Notes: generated by a model not told the origin, from the letters alone. Positions 1-5,460 are shown, counted from the stretch's first letter. The stretch: DNA of 5,460 nucleotides from Fibrobacterota bacterium (GCA_030619215.1 JAUXBV010000284.1:1-5460), one strand, 5' to 3'. Made by a program: numbers and translations.

Positions 1-1
1 A

Positions 2-154
2 GATCGCAAAGGGATGTTTGCAGCTGATTTAAAGCAGCCCCACAGGCTTGTTTTTGCGCCAAATCATGAACCTGTCCCTAAAATGGAAGATGGGGGAATC
101 GATTTAACTAAGATAACATCTATTACAATTATTTGTGTGGAGGATTACCATTAA
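2..154 (+). CDS. higB: HigB/RelE-family toxin, C-terminal fragment (5' end outside window)
   Basis: An open frame enters from the left edge and ends at TAA 152-154, giving the last 50 residues of a protein. The fragment contains HRLVFAP, EPVPKMEDGGIDL and the C-terminus VEDYH. From memory this matches the end of HigB-type toxins of the RelE/ParE superfamily (about 90-115 aa), where a (W/H)RL-F-P strand is followed by a DGGID segment and a terminal DYH. Such toxins are usually ribosome-dependent mRNA endonucleases in the cytoplasm; that role is known for the family and not shown here. The stop codon overlaps the ATG of the antitoxin gene by one base (TAATG). This fits the toxin-first order typical of higBA and suggests translational coupling. 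Roughly half the protein, including any promoter and operator, lies outside the window, so integrity cannot be judged. Confidence 0.8.
   Translation, partial: DRKGMFAADLKQPHRLVFAPNHEPVPKMEDGGIDLTKITSITIICVEDYH
139..143 (+). promoter_or_regulatory. Ribosome binding site of the antitoxin gene, inside the toxin gene
   Basis: GGAGG lies 10 nt before ATG 154, within the last codons of the toxin frame. It favours ATG 154 over the in-frame TTG at 133, which would place this motif inside the coding sequence. Translation of the antitoxin is therefore probably both coupled to the toxin and independently initiated. Confidence 0.7.
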
Positions 155-1242
155 TGGATAAAAAAACATTAAACTACGAACCGGATTATGCTGTTCATCC
201 CGGTCAAATCCTGGAAGAGTCGCTTGAGGCACGGGGATTAACTCAAACTGATTTTGCTAGACAAACAGGTATTTCTACAAAACAGATAAATTTGATATTA
301 AACGGCAAAGCGCCTGTAACCCCCGAATCGGCAATTAAGTTTGAAAGGGCTGTGGGAACAAAGGCTTCTGTCTGGGTTAACCTAAATGCAAACTACCAGC
401 TTCATAAAGCAAAGAAAAATGAAGAAACAGAAATTAAAAATAAAATTGCGTGGGCTAAAGGGTTCCCAATACTGGAACTTGTAAAGCGCATTCTAATACC
501 AGAATGTGAAACGGAAATAGAGACAGTAAAAACACTCTTGTCGTTCTTTAAAACAGGCACAATTGCTGCATGGGAAAAACAATTTAAAGACTTAGCCGTT
601 CTATTTAGACATTCTCCAACATTTAAAAGTTCACCGAAGGCTATTTCGGCATGGCTTCAAATTGGTGTCAATACGGCAAAACAAATGGATATTAATCCGT
701 TTGACAGAAAAAAGTTCGAAGAAGTTCTCAAAGGAATCAGGAAATTAACAAATAAAAATCCCGATATTTTCGAACAAAAAATGAAAATACTTTGTGCAGA
801 AGCAGGTGTAACATTGGTGTTTGTCAGGGAATTTAAAGATACGCATTTGAGTGGTGCAACTTATTGGTATTCAAAAAAAAATATTTTGATTATTATGAGT
901 CTGCGGTATAAAAAAGATGACCATTTCTGGTTTACTTTTTTTCATGAGGCCGGGCATGTGCTAAAACATAAATCCAGTAAAATCATAATTGACGGAAAAG
1001 ACCTTACAGGGAGTGAGATTGAAAAAGAAGCTAACAAATTTGCTGCAAATATTCTTATTCCACCAACGGATTATAAGAATTTTATTGATTATACACCAAG
1101 AATCACAGAAGAAGCAATAAATAATTTTGCAAAGAAAATTGATATTGCGCCAGGAATTGTTGTTGGAAGACTGCAAAAAGAGGAAATTATAAAATATAGT
1201 TGGCATAACAAATTGAAAAAGTCTTTTAAGCTGGTGGAGTAA
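154..1242 (+). CDS. higA: HigA-type antitoxin fused to an ImmA/IrrE-like zinc peptidase domain
   Basis: This 362-aa cytoplasmic protein is the presumed partner of the upstream HigB-type toxin. Residues about 14-82 (VHPGQILEESL through an XRE helix-turn-helix with STKQINLILNG) match the HigA addiction-module antitoxin domain, which normally binds its own operator and neutralises the toxin. Residues about 95-200 form a mostly helical connector with LLSFFKTG and AVLFRHS segments. Residues about 210-340 are an ImmA/IrrE (COG2856/DUF955) metallopeptidase domain. Its HEAGH motif at H264-H268 would supply two zinc ligands and the general base, and E292 in KEANKFA is the likely third ligand. The C-terminus (IAPGIVVGRLQ, then NKLKKSF) is also typical of this fused family. 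Classical HigA has only about 100 residues, so the protease is an addition; cleavage of itself, the toxin or another protein is possible but unproven. The ATG was chosen for its GGAGG and its overlap with the toxin stop. All catalytic residues are present. Confidence 0.9.
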   Translation: MDKKTLNYEPDYAVHPGQILEESLEARGLTQTDFARQTGISTKQINLILNGKAPVTPESAIKFERAVGTKASVWVNLNANYQLHKAKKNEETEIKNKIAWAKGFPILELVKRILIPECETEIETVKTLLSFFKTGTIAAWEKQFKDLAVLFRHSPTFKSSPKAISAWLQIGVNTAKQMDINPFDRKKFEEVLKGIRKLTNKNPDIFEQKMKILCAEAGVTLVFVREFKDTHLSGATYWYSKKNILIIMSLRYKKDDHFWFTFFHEAGHVLKHKSSKIIIDGKDLTGSEIEKEANKFAANILIPPTDYKNFIDYTPRITEEAINNFAKKIDIAPGIVVGRLQKEEIIKYSWHNKLKKSFKLVE

Positions 1243-1280
1243 GTTTAAACTGGTCGATTTCGGCTGGTTTAAATAATATT
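1243..1280 (+). terminator. Candidate terminator of the toxin-antitoxin operon
   Basis: Immediately after the TAA of the antitoxin gene, TTTAAAC (1244-1250) is the perfect inverse of GTTTAAA (1267-1273). The interior continues the stem through G-C and G-U pairs (1251-1256 with 1261-1266) to an ATTT tetraloop, about 13-14 pairs in RNA. The wobble pairs work only in the + strand transcript. The tail (TAATATT) is only moderately U-rich, so this is a weak to moderate intrinsic terminator or a 3'-end stabilising hairpin. Confidence 0.5.
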
Positions 1281-1312
1281 ATGGGTGATCAAATTAGTTA
1301 AGGAAATATATA

Positions 1313-1411
1313 CAGTATACAAAATTAATTGAAAAAATTACTGATTGTATGAGCCTACCCTAAATGGCACACGTAATTTCAATGCCAAATTTATGGTACA
1401 ATCAGTATACA
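1313..1411. repeat. Nested inverted repeat bounded by 9-bp direct repeats, between convergent genes
   Basis: TACTGATTGTA (1339-1349) and TACAATCAGTA (1397-1407) form a perfect 11-bp inverted repeat. Inside it TGGCA (1365-1369) and TGCCA (1383-1387) form a second, shorter one. The 9-mer CAGTATACA occurs at 1313-1321 and again at 1403-1411, overlapping the right arm. No coding frame of note lies here. It could be a small repeat element, or just a terminator structure with a chance direct repeat. Confidence 0.5.
1331..1407 (-). terminator. Candidate terminator of the peptidase-transporter pair
   Basis: Read on the - strand, transcription leaving the transporter stop (1412) meets the 11-bp stem TACTGATTGTA/TACAATCAGTA, then ATTTTTTC, a six-T run directly after the right-hand side of the stem. 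This is the layout of an intrinsic terminator, though the loop is long (47 nt, with its own inner hairpin) and the stem is AT-rich. No T-run follows the stem on the + strand. Confidence 0.4.
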
Positions 1412-2161
1412 TTAAAAGGTTAACAAAAACTTAACCGCCATTATCAAAATGGCAACGCATAATACTACCTTAACGATTTTTTCACCCTTCTTTATGGATA
1501 AAATAACTGATATCCAGGCGCCAAGGGCAAAGCCCAGCCCAAGGCAAATCGCATATAGCCAGTTTATATTGTTTGTAAACCCAAACACAAAAAGGATAGG
1601 GATCGTATAGAATAATACAATGTGGATCTTATGCATATTTATGTTTACAAGGTCTAAACGTGTTAAATGCCTCAGGGAAGCCATTATCAGAAAGCCGACT
1701 CCTGCCTGGATAAAACCGCCGTAAAGACCCACAATAAACATGGCCGGGAAAATAAGGAATTTTCGGAAGCCTGTAAGCTCTTCTATATCTTTAGATGTCT
1801 TTTTGGGCAGGAATAGCGTGATAACCGTAAATATCATCACACCGATAAGCACTCTCTGGAAAGTAGTATTGCTGATTTTAACCGCGAAAAGGGAGCCGAT
1901 TATCGCACCGGGTACGGCACAGGAAACCAGTATGAGGCTTTGCTTGAGGTTGCCGAATTTTTTCGATTTGTATGCTGCTGACGCTGATATGGTTTCAATA
2001 AGAATGCCTATCCTGTTGGTCCCGTTGGCAACAGACGCCTCTATTCCCATAAGCATCATGGCACCTAAAGTCAATGTTGAGCCGCCGCCAGCCATGATGT
2101 TTATGAAACCTGCGACAGCGCCGACTGCAAAGATTATTATTGGGTTTATTATTTCAGTCAC
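1412..2161 (-). CDS. TauE/SafE-family (COG0730) membrane transporter
   Basis: This 249-aa inner-membrane protein has about eight hydrophobic segments (approximately residues 7-24, 27-41, 72-95, 103-118, 135-157, 178-198, 200-221 and 230-248). The first half has AGFINIMAGGGSTLTLGAMML and NGTNRIGI. The second half has GLYGGFIQAGVGFLIM followed by a loop with N-MHKIH. This two-fold G-rich pattern is the signature of the TauE/SafE family, whose members export or take up sulfite, sulfoacetate, other organosulfonates or related anions. The substrate cannot be read from sequence, so TauE or SafE should not be used as a gene name. The length is normal for the family. Translation probably starts at GTG 2161, because the family motif begins near residue 15 and no nearer start precedes it. 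The only purine-rich stretch upstream (AGAGGGG, 2179-2185) is 17 nt away, inside the end of the peptidase gene. With an 11-nt gap to that gene, initiation may be coupled to termination there. No sulfur-metabolism gene is adjacent. Confidence 0.85.
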   Translation of the reverse strand: MTEIINPIIIFAVGAVAGFINIMAGGGSTLTLGAMMLMGIEASVANGTNRIGILIETISASAAYKSKKFGNLKQSLILVSCAVPGAIIGSLFAVKISNTTFQRVLIGVMIFTVITLFLPKKTSKDIEELTGFRKFLIFPAMFIVGLYGGFIQAGVGFLIMASLRHLTRLDLVNINMHKIHIVLFYTIPILFVFGFTNNINWLYAICLGLGFALGAWISVILSIKKGEKIVKVVLCVAILIMAVKFLLTF

Positions 2162-2172
2162 CTTTATTTAAA

Positions 2173-4233
2173 TCATTTCCCCTCTACCTCATCCGCCAGG
2201 TAGTTGAAATCGTAAAGCTTTCTCAGTGCTTCAATGATATACGCACAATGAACAGCCACAGCACGGTTCTTTTCTTTATCGAAAATAAACTTGCCTGTCA
2301 GGCTCTCGATGTTTCCGTCAAATATTAATCCTACAATTTCCGCATTCTTATTGATTACCGGAGAGCCGGAATTGCCGCCAACAACATCGCAGGTGCTGAC
2401 AAAGTTTACCGGTGTTGAAAGGTCAAGTTTATCTTTATTATCCCAGAAACGCTTTGGCAGCCGGAAGTCCTCTTTTTGATCGAAGCTTATGGCGCGGTCG
2501 AATAATCCATACAATGTTGTTTTATAGGGTGCTTTTGTTCCGTTCATAGGATAACCGGTCGCAGAGCCGTATGCCAGCCGCAGTGTAAAAGTGGCATCCG
2601 GATAGACGTTTTTTCCGTATACGGCAAAACGTGCCTTTGCGATTTTTTCGCTTGCAGGAGTGATAACGCTTTCGATATTATCCCTGTCCCATTTTTCAAT
2701 TTTCCTCAGGTATGGATCAAGTTTCCGGGCGTAAGCAATTAAAGGGTCTTTTGATTTTTTAACCGCTTTTTCCCCGTCTTTAATGAGCTTCTTCCTGAAG
2801 TCTGCATTGTCAAGCCTGGTTCCGCTTATTACCTTTTCAGCTATCTTGACAGGAGCGCTACCTTTCAGCGCTATTTTTATAAATTCATGTTTAGCACCCA
2901 GTTCATCGAGAGATATTTGCAGGTTACCGGCTAAGAGTGCTTCTTCCCTGTCTTTGTATATCGGGGCAGGGGAGAAGAGGTTAAACCGCAGCTCTTCAAG
3001 CTCGGAATCGTGATAGCCGTCAAGCCGGTCTGCATCCGGCTTTGTAACTTCAGTAACGTAACGAACTATGGTTTGGGCAAACCATGCAAGGTCAGAGCCT
3101 TTGAGCCGGCTGTAAAAACGGTCCTTAACAATTTTCTTTTCTAGTTCCGTTATACTGTCTATGATATCCCAGGCGTCGCTATACTCTTTTTTCCACTCCG
3201 GGTTTTCAGATACTTTTTTACGTAGTTCATCCTCCTGTTTTTTGTGTGTTGCAGGCAGGTTTTTATCCCGTAACCCCTGCAGTATTCCGGTGCGTGCCTT
3301 TTTACTGTTTTCAACGTAAAAAACACGCACAATACCGCGGCGCGTCTGCTCAGGCCCCTTTTTCATATACCGGCGTAAAATTTCAATCTGTTTCCCGGTG
3401 TTTTTCAACAGCATCGGATATAGGATGTCCCGGTGGAATGTAAGCTGTGTATGGGTAAGCAGCCTGTCTGTATTGCCGGGGTTACCGGTAACAAAGACCA
3501 GCTCATCCTCCGAAGCGCCTTTGGAGTTCCATTTGAAGTAATGTTTCGGCTTAACCAGCTTATCATTTTCATATACCCGGAAGAATGCAACATCCAGGTC
3601 ATATCGCGGATAGGTGAAGTTGTCCCAATCCCCGCCAAAATAGGCGGCCTGGCGCTCTGGAGCGAACACTAAGCGTACATCGGTGTACTTCTTGTACCGG
3701 TACAGCCAGTACTCACCGCCATGGTACAAGCTGACAACATTTGATCTCAATCCTGTTTTGTCAAGACTCTCCTTTTCGATTTTTGCAATCCGCGCCTTGC
3801 GAGCCTTTAAAGCTTCAGCTTCGTCCATATCCTTTTTAATAGCTGAAAGCACATTTTGGGTAACCTCTTCCATTGAGATTACAACGTTTATTTCAAGATC
3901 GGGGCATTTTCGTTCTTCCTTTTGTGATAAAGCGTAAAAACCATCCTTGACATAATCTTTCTTTGGGGTTGATATTTTTTGCAGTTGCCCTACTGCAATA
4001 TGGTGATTCGTCATCACCAGCCCGTTTGGGCTGATAAAGGAGCCTGAGCCACCGTCCATAAACCGGACACTTGACAGGCGGACGTGATCGAGCCACTCCT
4101 GCGTTGGGGTGAAATTATAGCGTTCCATAAGATGCTTTGTTGGGGGATTGTCGAATGTCCACATGCCTTCGTCAGGGAAGGTAACACTGAAATTTAATAT
4201 CAGCATTATAATAAATACTTTTTTCTTATTCAT
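2173..4233 (-). CDS. S46-family serine dipeptidyl-peptidase (DPP7-like), secreted
   Basis: This 686-aa protein would remove dipeptides from the N-termini of oligopeptides in the periplasm. Residues 1 to about 18 (MNKKK, then VFIIMLILNFSVTF) form a short Sec signal peptide without a clear A-x-A site; the mature chain probably begins near PDEGMW, a conserved start in the family. The chymotrypsin-like triad can be placed: H78 in TNHH, D214 in YDLDVAFFRVY, and S622 in GGNSGSP. N205 in DNFTYPR fits the residue that binds the substrate amino terminus. G640 in IFDGN lies 18 residues after the serine, where acidic-specific DPP11 enzymes have arginine and DPP7 enzymes glycine, so hydrophobic or broad P1 preference is inferred. 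The mainly helical middle (about 270-550) matches the family's inserted domain, and the length is normal. ATG 4233 was chosen for its AAGGA and because a signal peptide starts there; the frame is open back to a TTG at 4344, but those 37 residues look non-coding. The transporter gene follows by 11 nt. Confidence 0.92.
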   Translation of the reverse strand: MNKKKVFIIMLILNFSVTFPDEGMWTFDNPPTKHLMERYNFTPTQEWLDHVRLSSVRFMDGGSGSFISPNGLVMTNHHIAVGQLQKISTPKKDYVKDGFYALSQKEERKCPDLEINVVISMEEVTQNVLSAIKKDMDEAEALKARKARIAKIEKESLDKTGLRSNVVSLYHGGEYWLYRYKKYTDVRLVFAPERQAAYFGGDWDNFTYPRYDLDVAFFRVYENDKLVKPKHYFKWNSKGASEDELVFVTGNPGNTDRLLTHTQLTFHRDILYPMLLKNTGKQIEILRRYMKKGPEQTRRGIVRVFYVENSKKARTGILQGLRDKNLPATHKKQEDELRKKVSENPEWKKEYSDAWDIIDSITELEKKIVKDRFYSRLKGSDLAWFAQTIVRYVTEVTKPDADRLDGYHDSELEELRFNLFSPAPIYKDREEALLAGNLQISLDELGAKHEFIKIALKGSAPVKIAEKVISGTRLDNADFRKKLIKDGEKAVKKSKDPLIAYARKLDPYLRKIEKWDRDNIESVITPASEKIAKARFAVYGKNVYPDATFTLRLAYGSATGYPMNGTKAPYKTTLYGLFDRAISFDQKEDFRLPKRFWDNKDKLDLSTPVNFVSTCDVVGGNSGSPVINKNAEIVGLIFDGNIESLTGKFIFDKEKNRAVAVHCAYIIEALRKLYDFNYLADEVEGK

Positions 4234-4239
4234 TCCATA

Positions 4240-4244
4240 TCCTT
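4240..4244 (-). promoter_or_regulatory. Ribosome binding site of the S46 peptidase gene
   Basis: On the - strand AAGGA sits 6 nt before ATG 4233. This decides the start against the longer in-frame extension to TTG 4344. Confidence 0.65.
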
Positions 4245-4268
4245 GTGAAAAGGTATATTCTGTCAAGT

Positions 4269-4296
4269 ATCGTATGTTTAATAATAAGGCAATCAA
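4269..4296 (-). promoter_or_regulatory. Weak candidate promoter for the peptidase-transporter pair
   Basis: On the - strand TTGATT (4291-4296) and TACGAT (4269-4274) are separated by 16 bp and each match four of six sigma-70 consensus positions. The expected start of transcription would be near 4262, giving a leader of about 28 nt before the AAGGA and ATG. The 129-nt gap after the response regulator gene leaves room for a separate promoter, but the AT-rich sequence produces such matches easily. Confidence 0.25.
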
Positions 4297-4362
4297 TATA
4301 CATTTTGCTGGGAAGGATTTATAAGTAGGTTTCTTTAAATACAACGGTAAAAAAAATATAGC

Positions 4363-4800
4363 TTAATCCTTTTTAGTCTTTTGTAGAACTGTTTTAATAG
4401 CAGAAAAAAGTTCGTTTCTCGTAAAAGGCTTTTTAAGAGCTACATCTGCATCAAAGGCGGTTGCAAGTCGCAGGAGCTTATCGGAAGAGCCGGCTCCCGA
4501 CATTGCAATTATACCTACCGGCGGTGTGAGTTGTCGCAGCTCAATAATGGTATCAACACCGTTCTTTTCCGGCATTGCCATATCAGTGATTATAATATCA
4601 TAGTTGGCTGTTGAAAACATTCGCATTGCTTCCTTACCGTTTTGGGCGGTTTTAACCTGACATCCTTCTTTTTCAAGCATTAATGTAATGACATTGCGAA
4701 TAGCTTCTTCATCTTCAATGACAAGTATGCGAGTGCCTTCGATATCTTTTCCGGAGGAATTTTTATGATTGAAGTCCGATTTCTTTTTAAAAAAATTCAT
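4363..4800 (-). CDS. Single-domain response regulator (CheY-like receiver)
   Basis: This 145-aa cytoplasmic protein consists of a short charged N-terminal tail (residues 1-22, rich in Lys and Asn) and one receiver domain (about 24-141). The phosphorylation site is D73 in IIITDMAMPEKNG. The acidic magnesium-binding pair is E29-D30 in VIEDEEAIR; glutamate at the first position is tolerated in many receivers. S101 in AMSGAG and K124 in LKKPF are the conserved switch residues. There is no output domain, so the protein must act by protein-protein contact, as in phosphorelays, motility or kinase control; no histidine kinase is in the window to pair it with. ATG 4800 is the only start upstream of the domain. 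Its ribosome binding site is poor (AGAGAA, then an AT-rich spacer). The S46 peptidase gene follows on the same strand after 129 nt, so read-through is possible but a functional link is not implied. Confidence 0.9.
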   Translation of the reverse strand: MNFFKKKSDFNHKNSSGKDIEGTRILVIEDEEAIRNVITLMLEKEGCQVKTAQNGKEAMRMFSTANYDIIITDMAMPEKNGVDTIIELRQLTPPVGIIAMSGAGSSDKLLRLATAFDADVALKKPFTRNELFSAIKTVLQKTKKD

Positions 4801-4841
4801 TTATATTTTCTCTGGCTTTACATTATGATGTTATTTCAACT

Positions 4842-4847
4842 ATTATA
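4842..4847 (-). promoter_or_regulatory. Candidate -10 box for the response regulator gene
   Basis: On the - strand a perfect TATAAT lies about 41 nt before ATG 4800. No good -35 stands at 16-18 bp; the sequence there is CTATAT, and the TTGCAA at 4857-4862 is only 9 bp away. The upstream half of the promoter would overlap the edge of the 4855-4923 palindrome. Confidence 0.35.
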
Positions 4848-4854
4848 TAGAAAC

Positions 4855-4923
4855 AATTGCAAAAATATAGATTGCTGGATTCCCCCCAAAGGGGACTCTG
4901 CCATTTTGGTGACTTTTGCAATT
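4855..4923. repeat. 69-bp nested palindromic element in the divergent intergenic region
   Basis: AATTGCAAAA (4855-4864) and TTTTGCAATT (4914-4923) are perfect 10-bp inverted ends enclosing 49 bp. Inside is a second hairpin, CCCC-AAA-GGGG (4884-4894), and an imperfect CCA/TGG hairpin (4901-4909). The inner - strand text runs from TCCCC through GGGG to GGAATCCAGCAATC. That resembles the GGAATCCAG-edged palindromic repeats scattered between genes in many bacterial genomes. No target-site duplication is visible and no protein is encoded. It may be a short interspersed repeat or a non-autonomous mobile element; copy number cannot be seen from this window. Confidence 0.55.
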
Positions 4924-5015
4924 ACCTCAAATATACTTTGAAATTAAATAATACACACAAAAATATCCATAATGCGCGATTTGAATTTGAAAAAAGTAGA
5001 ATGTTTTAAAAATTC

Positions 5016-5047
5016 TTGTAACAAATCAAACATGAAAATCGTATAAT
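5016..5047 (+). promoter_or_regulatory. Candidate promoter of the rightward gene
   Basis: A perfect TATAAT at 5042-5047 follows TTGTAA at 5016-5021 with a 20-bp spacer, which is longer than ideal. TAACAA at 5019-5024 would give 17 bp but is a poorer -35. Transcription would begin near 5054, leaving a leader of about 79 nt. Confidence 0.45.
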
Positions 5048-5064
5048 ATAGAGAGACGGGGATA

Positions 5065-5088
5065 CTTCCATTGGGGAGATTTTTTTTT
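5065..5088 (+). terminator. Terminator-like hairpin in the leader of the rightward gene (possible attenuator)
   Basis: CTTCC (5065-5069), loop ATTG, and GGGAG (5074-5078) form a 5-bp stem with one U-G pair. After one A come nine T's (5080-5088). It lies between the candidate promoter and the gene starting at 5133, so it would act as a leader terminator. The stem is short for an efficient intrinsic terminator. Confidence 0.35.
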
Positions 5089-5120
5089 AAAGCAGAATTT
5101 AAACGCTTAAACACAGAGAA

Positions 5121-5127
5121 GAGGGGG
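5121..5127 (+). promoter_or_regulatory. Ribosome binding site of the rightward gene
   Basis: GAGGGGG ends 5 nt before ATG 5133. It is the strongest Shine-Dalgarno-like site in the window and fixes the start of the partial gene. Confidence 0.7.
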
Positions 5128-5132
5128 CTTAG

Positions 5133-5460
5133 ATGAACTATAAAAAGATTCTGTTGAGGATAAGCAGGAAGTGTGATGAATCAATCGGGTATTGTCAGCA
5201 AAGCCTTCCGGTTTTAAGAAAAAGGGTGATGGAGCTGGATTTTGCCAAAAAGGTTTTCTATACCTTTGTTGCCCTGGAAGCTTTTACTCTGATATGTGCG
5301 ATAAGTATTCCTGAGGGAGGGAAGATTCTCCCCCTGGGCAGAAGCGTGGTTGAAGCGTATCATTTGCTTTCAAAGTCTCCTTCGGGGCGCGAGCTAATAA
5401 AACGTGTGGAAAAAAATACACGAGGCAGTTTTGTGTATCTTACCATGGGGGAGACAGAGA
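5133..5460 (+). CDS. Unrecognised membrane-anchored or secreted protein, N-terminal part (runs off window)
   Basis: The frame from ATG 5133 stays open for 109 codons to the right edge without a stop, so the 3' end is missing. I do not recognise the family. The N-terminus (MNYKKILLRISRKC) is basic. Residues about 41-59 (VFYTFVALEAFTLICAISI) form one strongly hydrophobic segment preceded by FAKK, consistent with a single signal anchor or an uncleaved signal with the rest outside the cytoplasm. The following part (PEGGKILPLGRSVVEAYHLLS, then SGRELIKRVEKN) looks like a soluble mixed helical region; nothing catalytic can be named. The gene is divergent from the response regulator across 332 nt, has a strong GAGGGGG ribosome binding site and may be controlled through its hairpin-bearing leader. 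Being coding is well supported by the open frame, start context and normal-looking composition; function is unknown. Confidence 0.75.
   Translation, partial: MNYKKILLRISRKCDESIGYCQQSLPVLRKRVMELDFAKKVFYTFVALEAFTLICAISIPEGGKILPLGRSVVEAYHLLSKSPSGRELIKRVEKNTRGSFVYLTMGETE

Larger units (their letters stand above)
4924..5132. other. AT-rich intergenic stretch and leader of the rightward gene
   Basis: No convincing gene lies here. It is strongly AT-rich up to about 5040 and includes a small hairpin TCAAA-TATAC-TTTGA (4927-4941). From 5042 it holds a TATAAT box, then a hairpin with a T-run and the ribosome binding site of the next gene, each listed separately. Confidence 0.6.

Noticed and set aside
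133..153. Start of the antitoxin at TTG 133
   Set aside because: It would place the GGAGG inside the coding region and lengthen the overlap with the toxin gene; ATG 154 fits the HigA domain start.
1740..2171. A 143-codon open frame on the + strand opposite the transporter gene
   Set aside because: It is antisense to a clear TauE/SafE protein, has no ribosome binding site that I can see and resembles no protein. Similar open frames opposite the peptidase gene were rejected for the same reason.
4234..4344. A 37-residue in-frame N-terminal extension of the S46 peptidase starting at TTG 4344
   Set aside because: ATG 4233 has AAGGA at 6 nt and begins a proper signal peptide; the extension would bury that signal and has no good ribosome binding site.
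4344..4362. An eight-T run on the - strand just after the response regulator stop, as a terminator
   Set aside because: No stem of useful length precedes the T-run, so intrinsic termination is not supported; read-through to the peptidase gene remains possible.
4825..4944. A small + strand open frame of about 38 codons (ATG 4825) across the palindrome
   Set aside because: It runs through the nested repeat, lacks a Shine-Dalgarno site and has a composition expected of non-coding repeat sequence.
1..5460. CRISPR array, tRNA/rRNA genes, integrase or transposase genes, prophage genes
   Set aside because: No regularly spaced repeats, no cloverleaf-like or rRNA-like segments and no matching protein motifs were seen on either strand.

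Overview
The window looks like an ordinary stretch of a moderately AT-rich bacterial chromosome. The secreted S46-family dipeptidyl-peptidase suggests a Gram-negative-type (diderm) organism, because these enzymes act in the periplasm. Nothing here fixes the phylum, and no rRNA, tRNA, CRISPR array, transposase or phage gene is visible.

Left part (1-1280, + strand): the tail of a HigB/RelE-type toxin gene runs in from the left edge and overlaps by one base (TAATG) a complete antitoxin gene. That antitoxin fuses a HigA-like XRE DNA-binding domain to an ImmA/IrrE-type zinc peptidase domain (HEAGH). A G-U-rich hairpin directly after its stop is a plausible terminator.

Middle part (1281-4362, - strand): a leftward pair encodes an S46 serine dipeptidyl-peptidase with signal peptide and, 11 nt downstream, a TauE/SafE-family membrane transporter. 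The two are probably co-transcribed. Where this pair converges on the toxin-antitoxin genes there is a nested inverted repeat followed by a T-run on the - strand, a candidate terminator for the pair. The peptidase keeps a recognisable His/Asp/Ser triad. It has glycine where the acidic-specific DPP11 enzymes have arginine, so a DPP7-like preference for hydrophobic or uncharged P1 residues is inferred.

Right part (4363-5460): a single-domain response regulator (- strand) lies 129 nt upstream of the peptidase and may share its transcript. It is divergent from an unrecognised membrane-anchored or secreted protein gene starting at 5133 and running off the right edge. The 332-nt divergent intergenic region holds a 69-bp nested palindrome resembling a dispersed intergenic repeat, TATAAT boxes facing both ways, and a hairpin followed by nine T's in the leader of the rightward gene, which might be an attenuator.

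I found no clearly new system. The points most worth a second look are the peptidase-fused antitoxin, the palindromic element at 4855-4923 and the terminator-like leader at 5065-5088.
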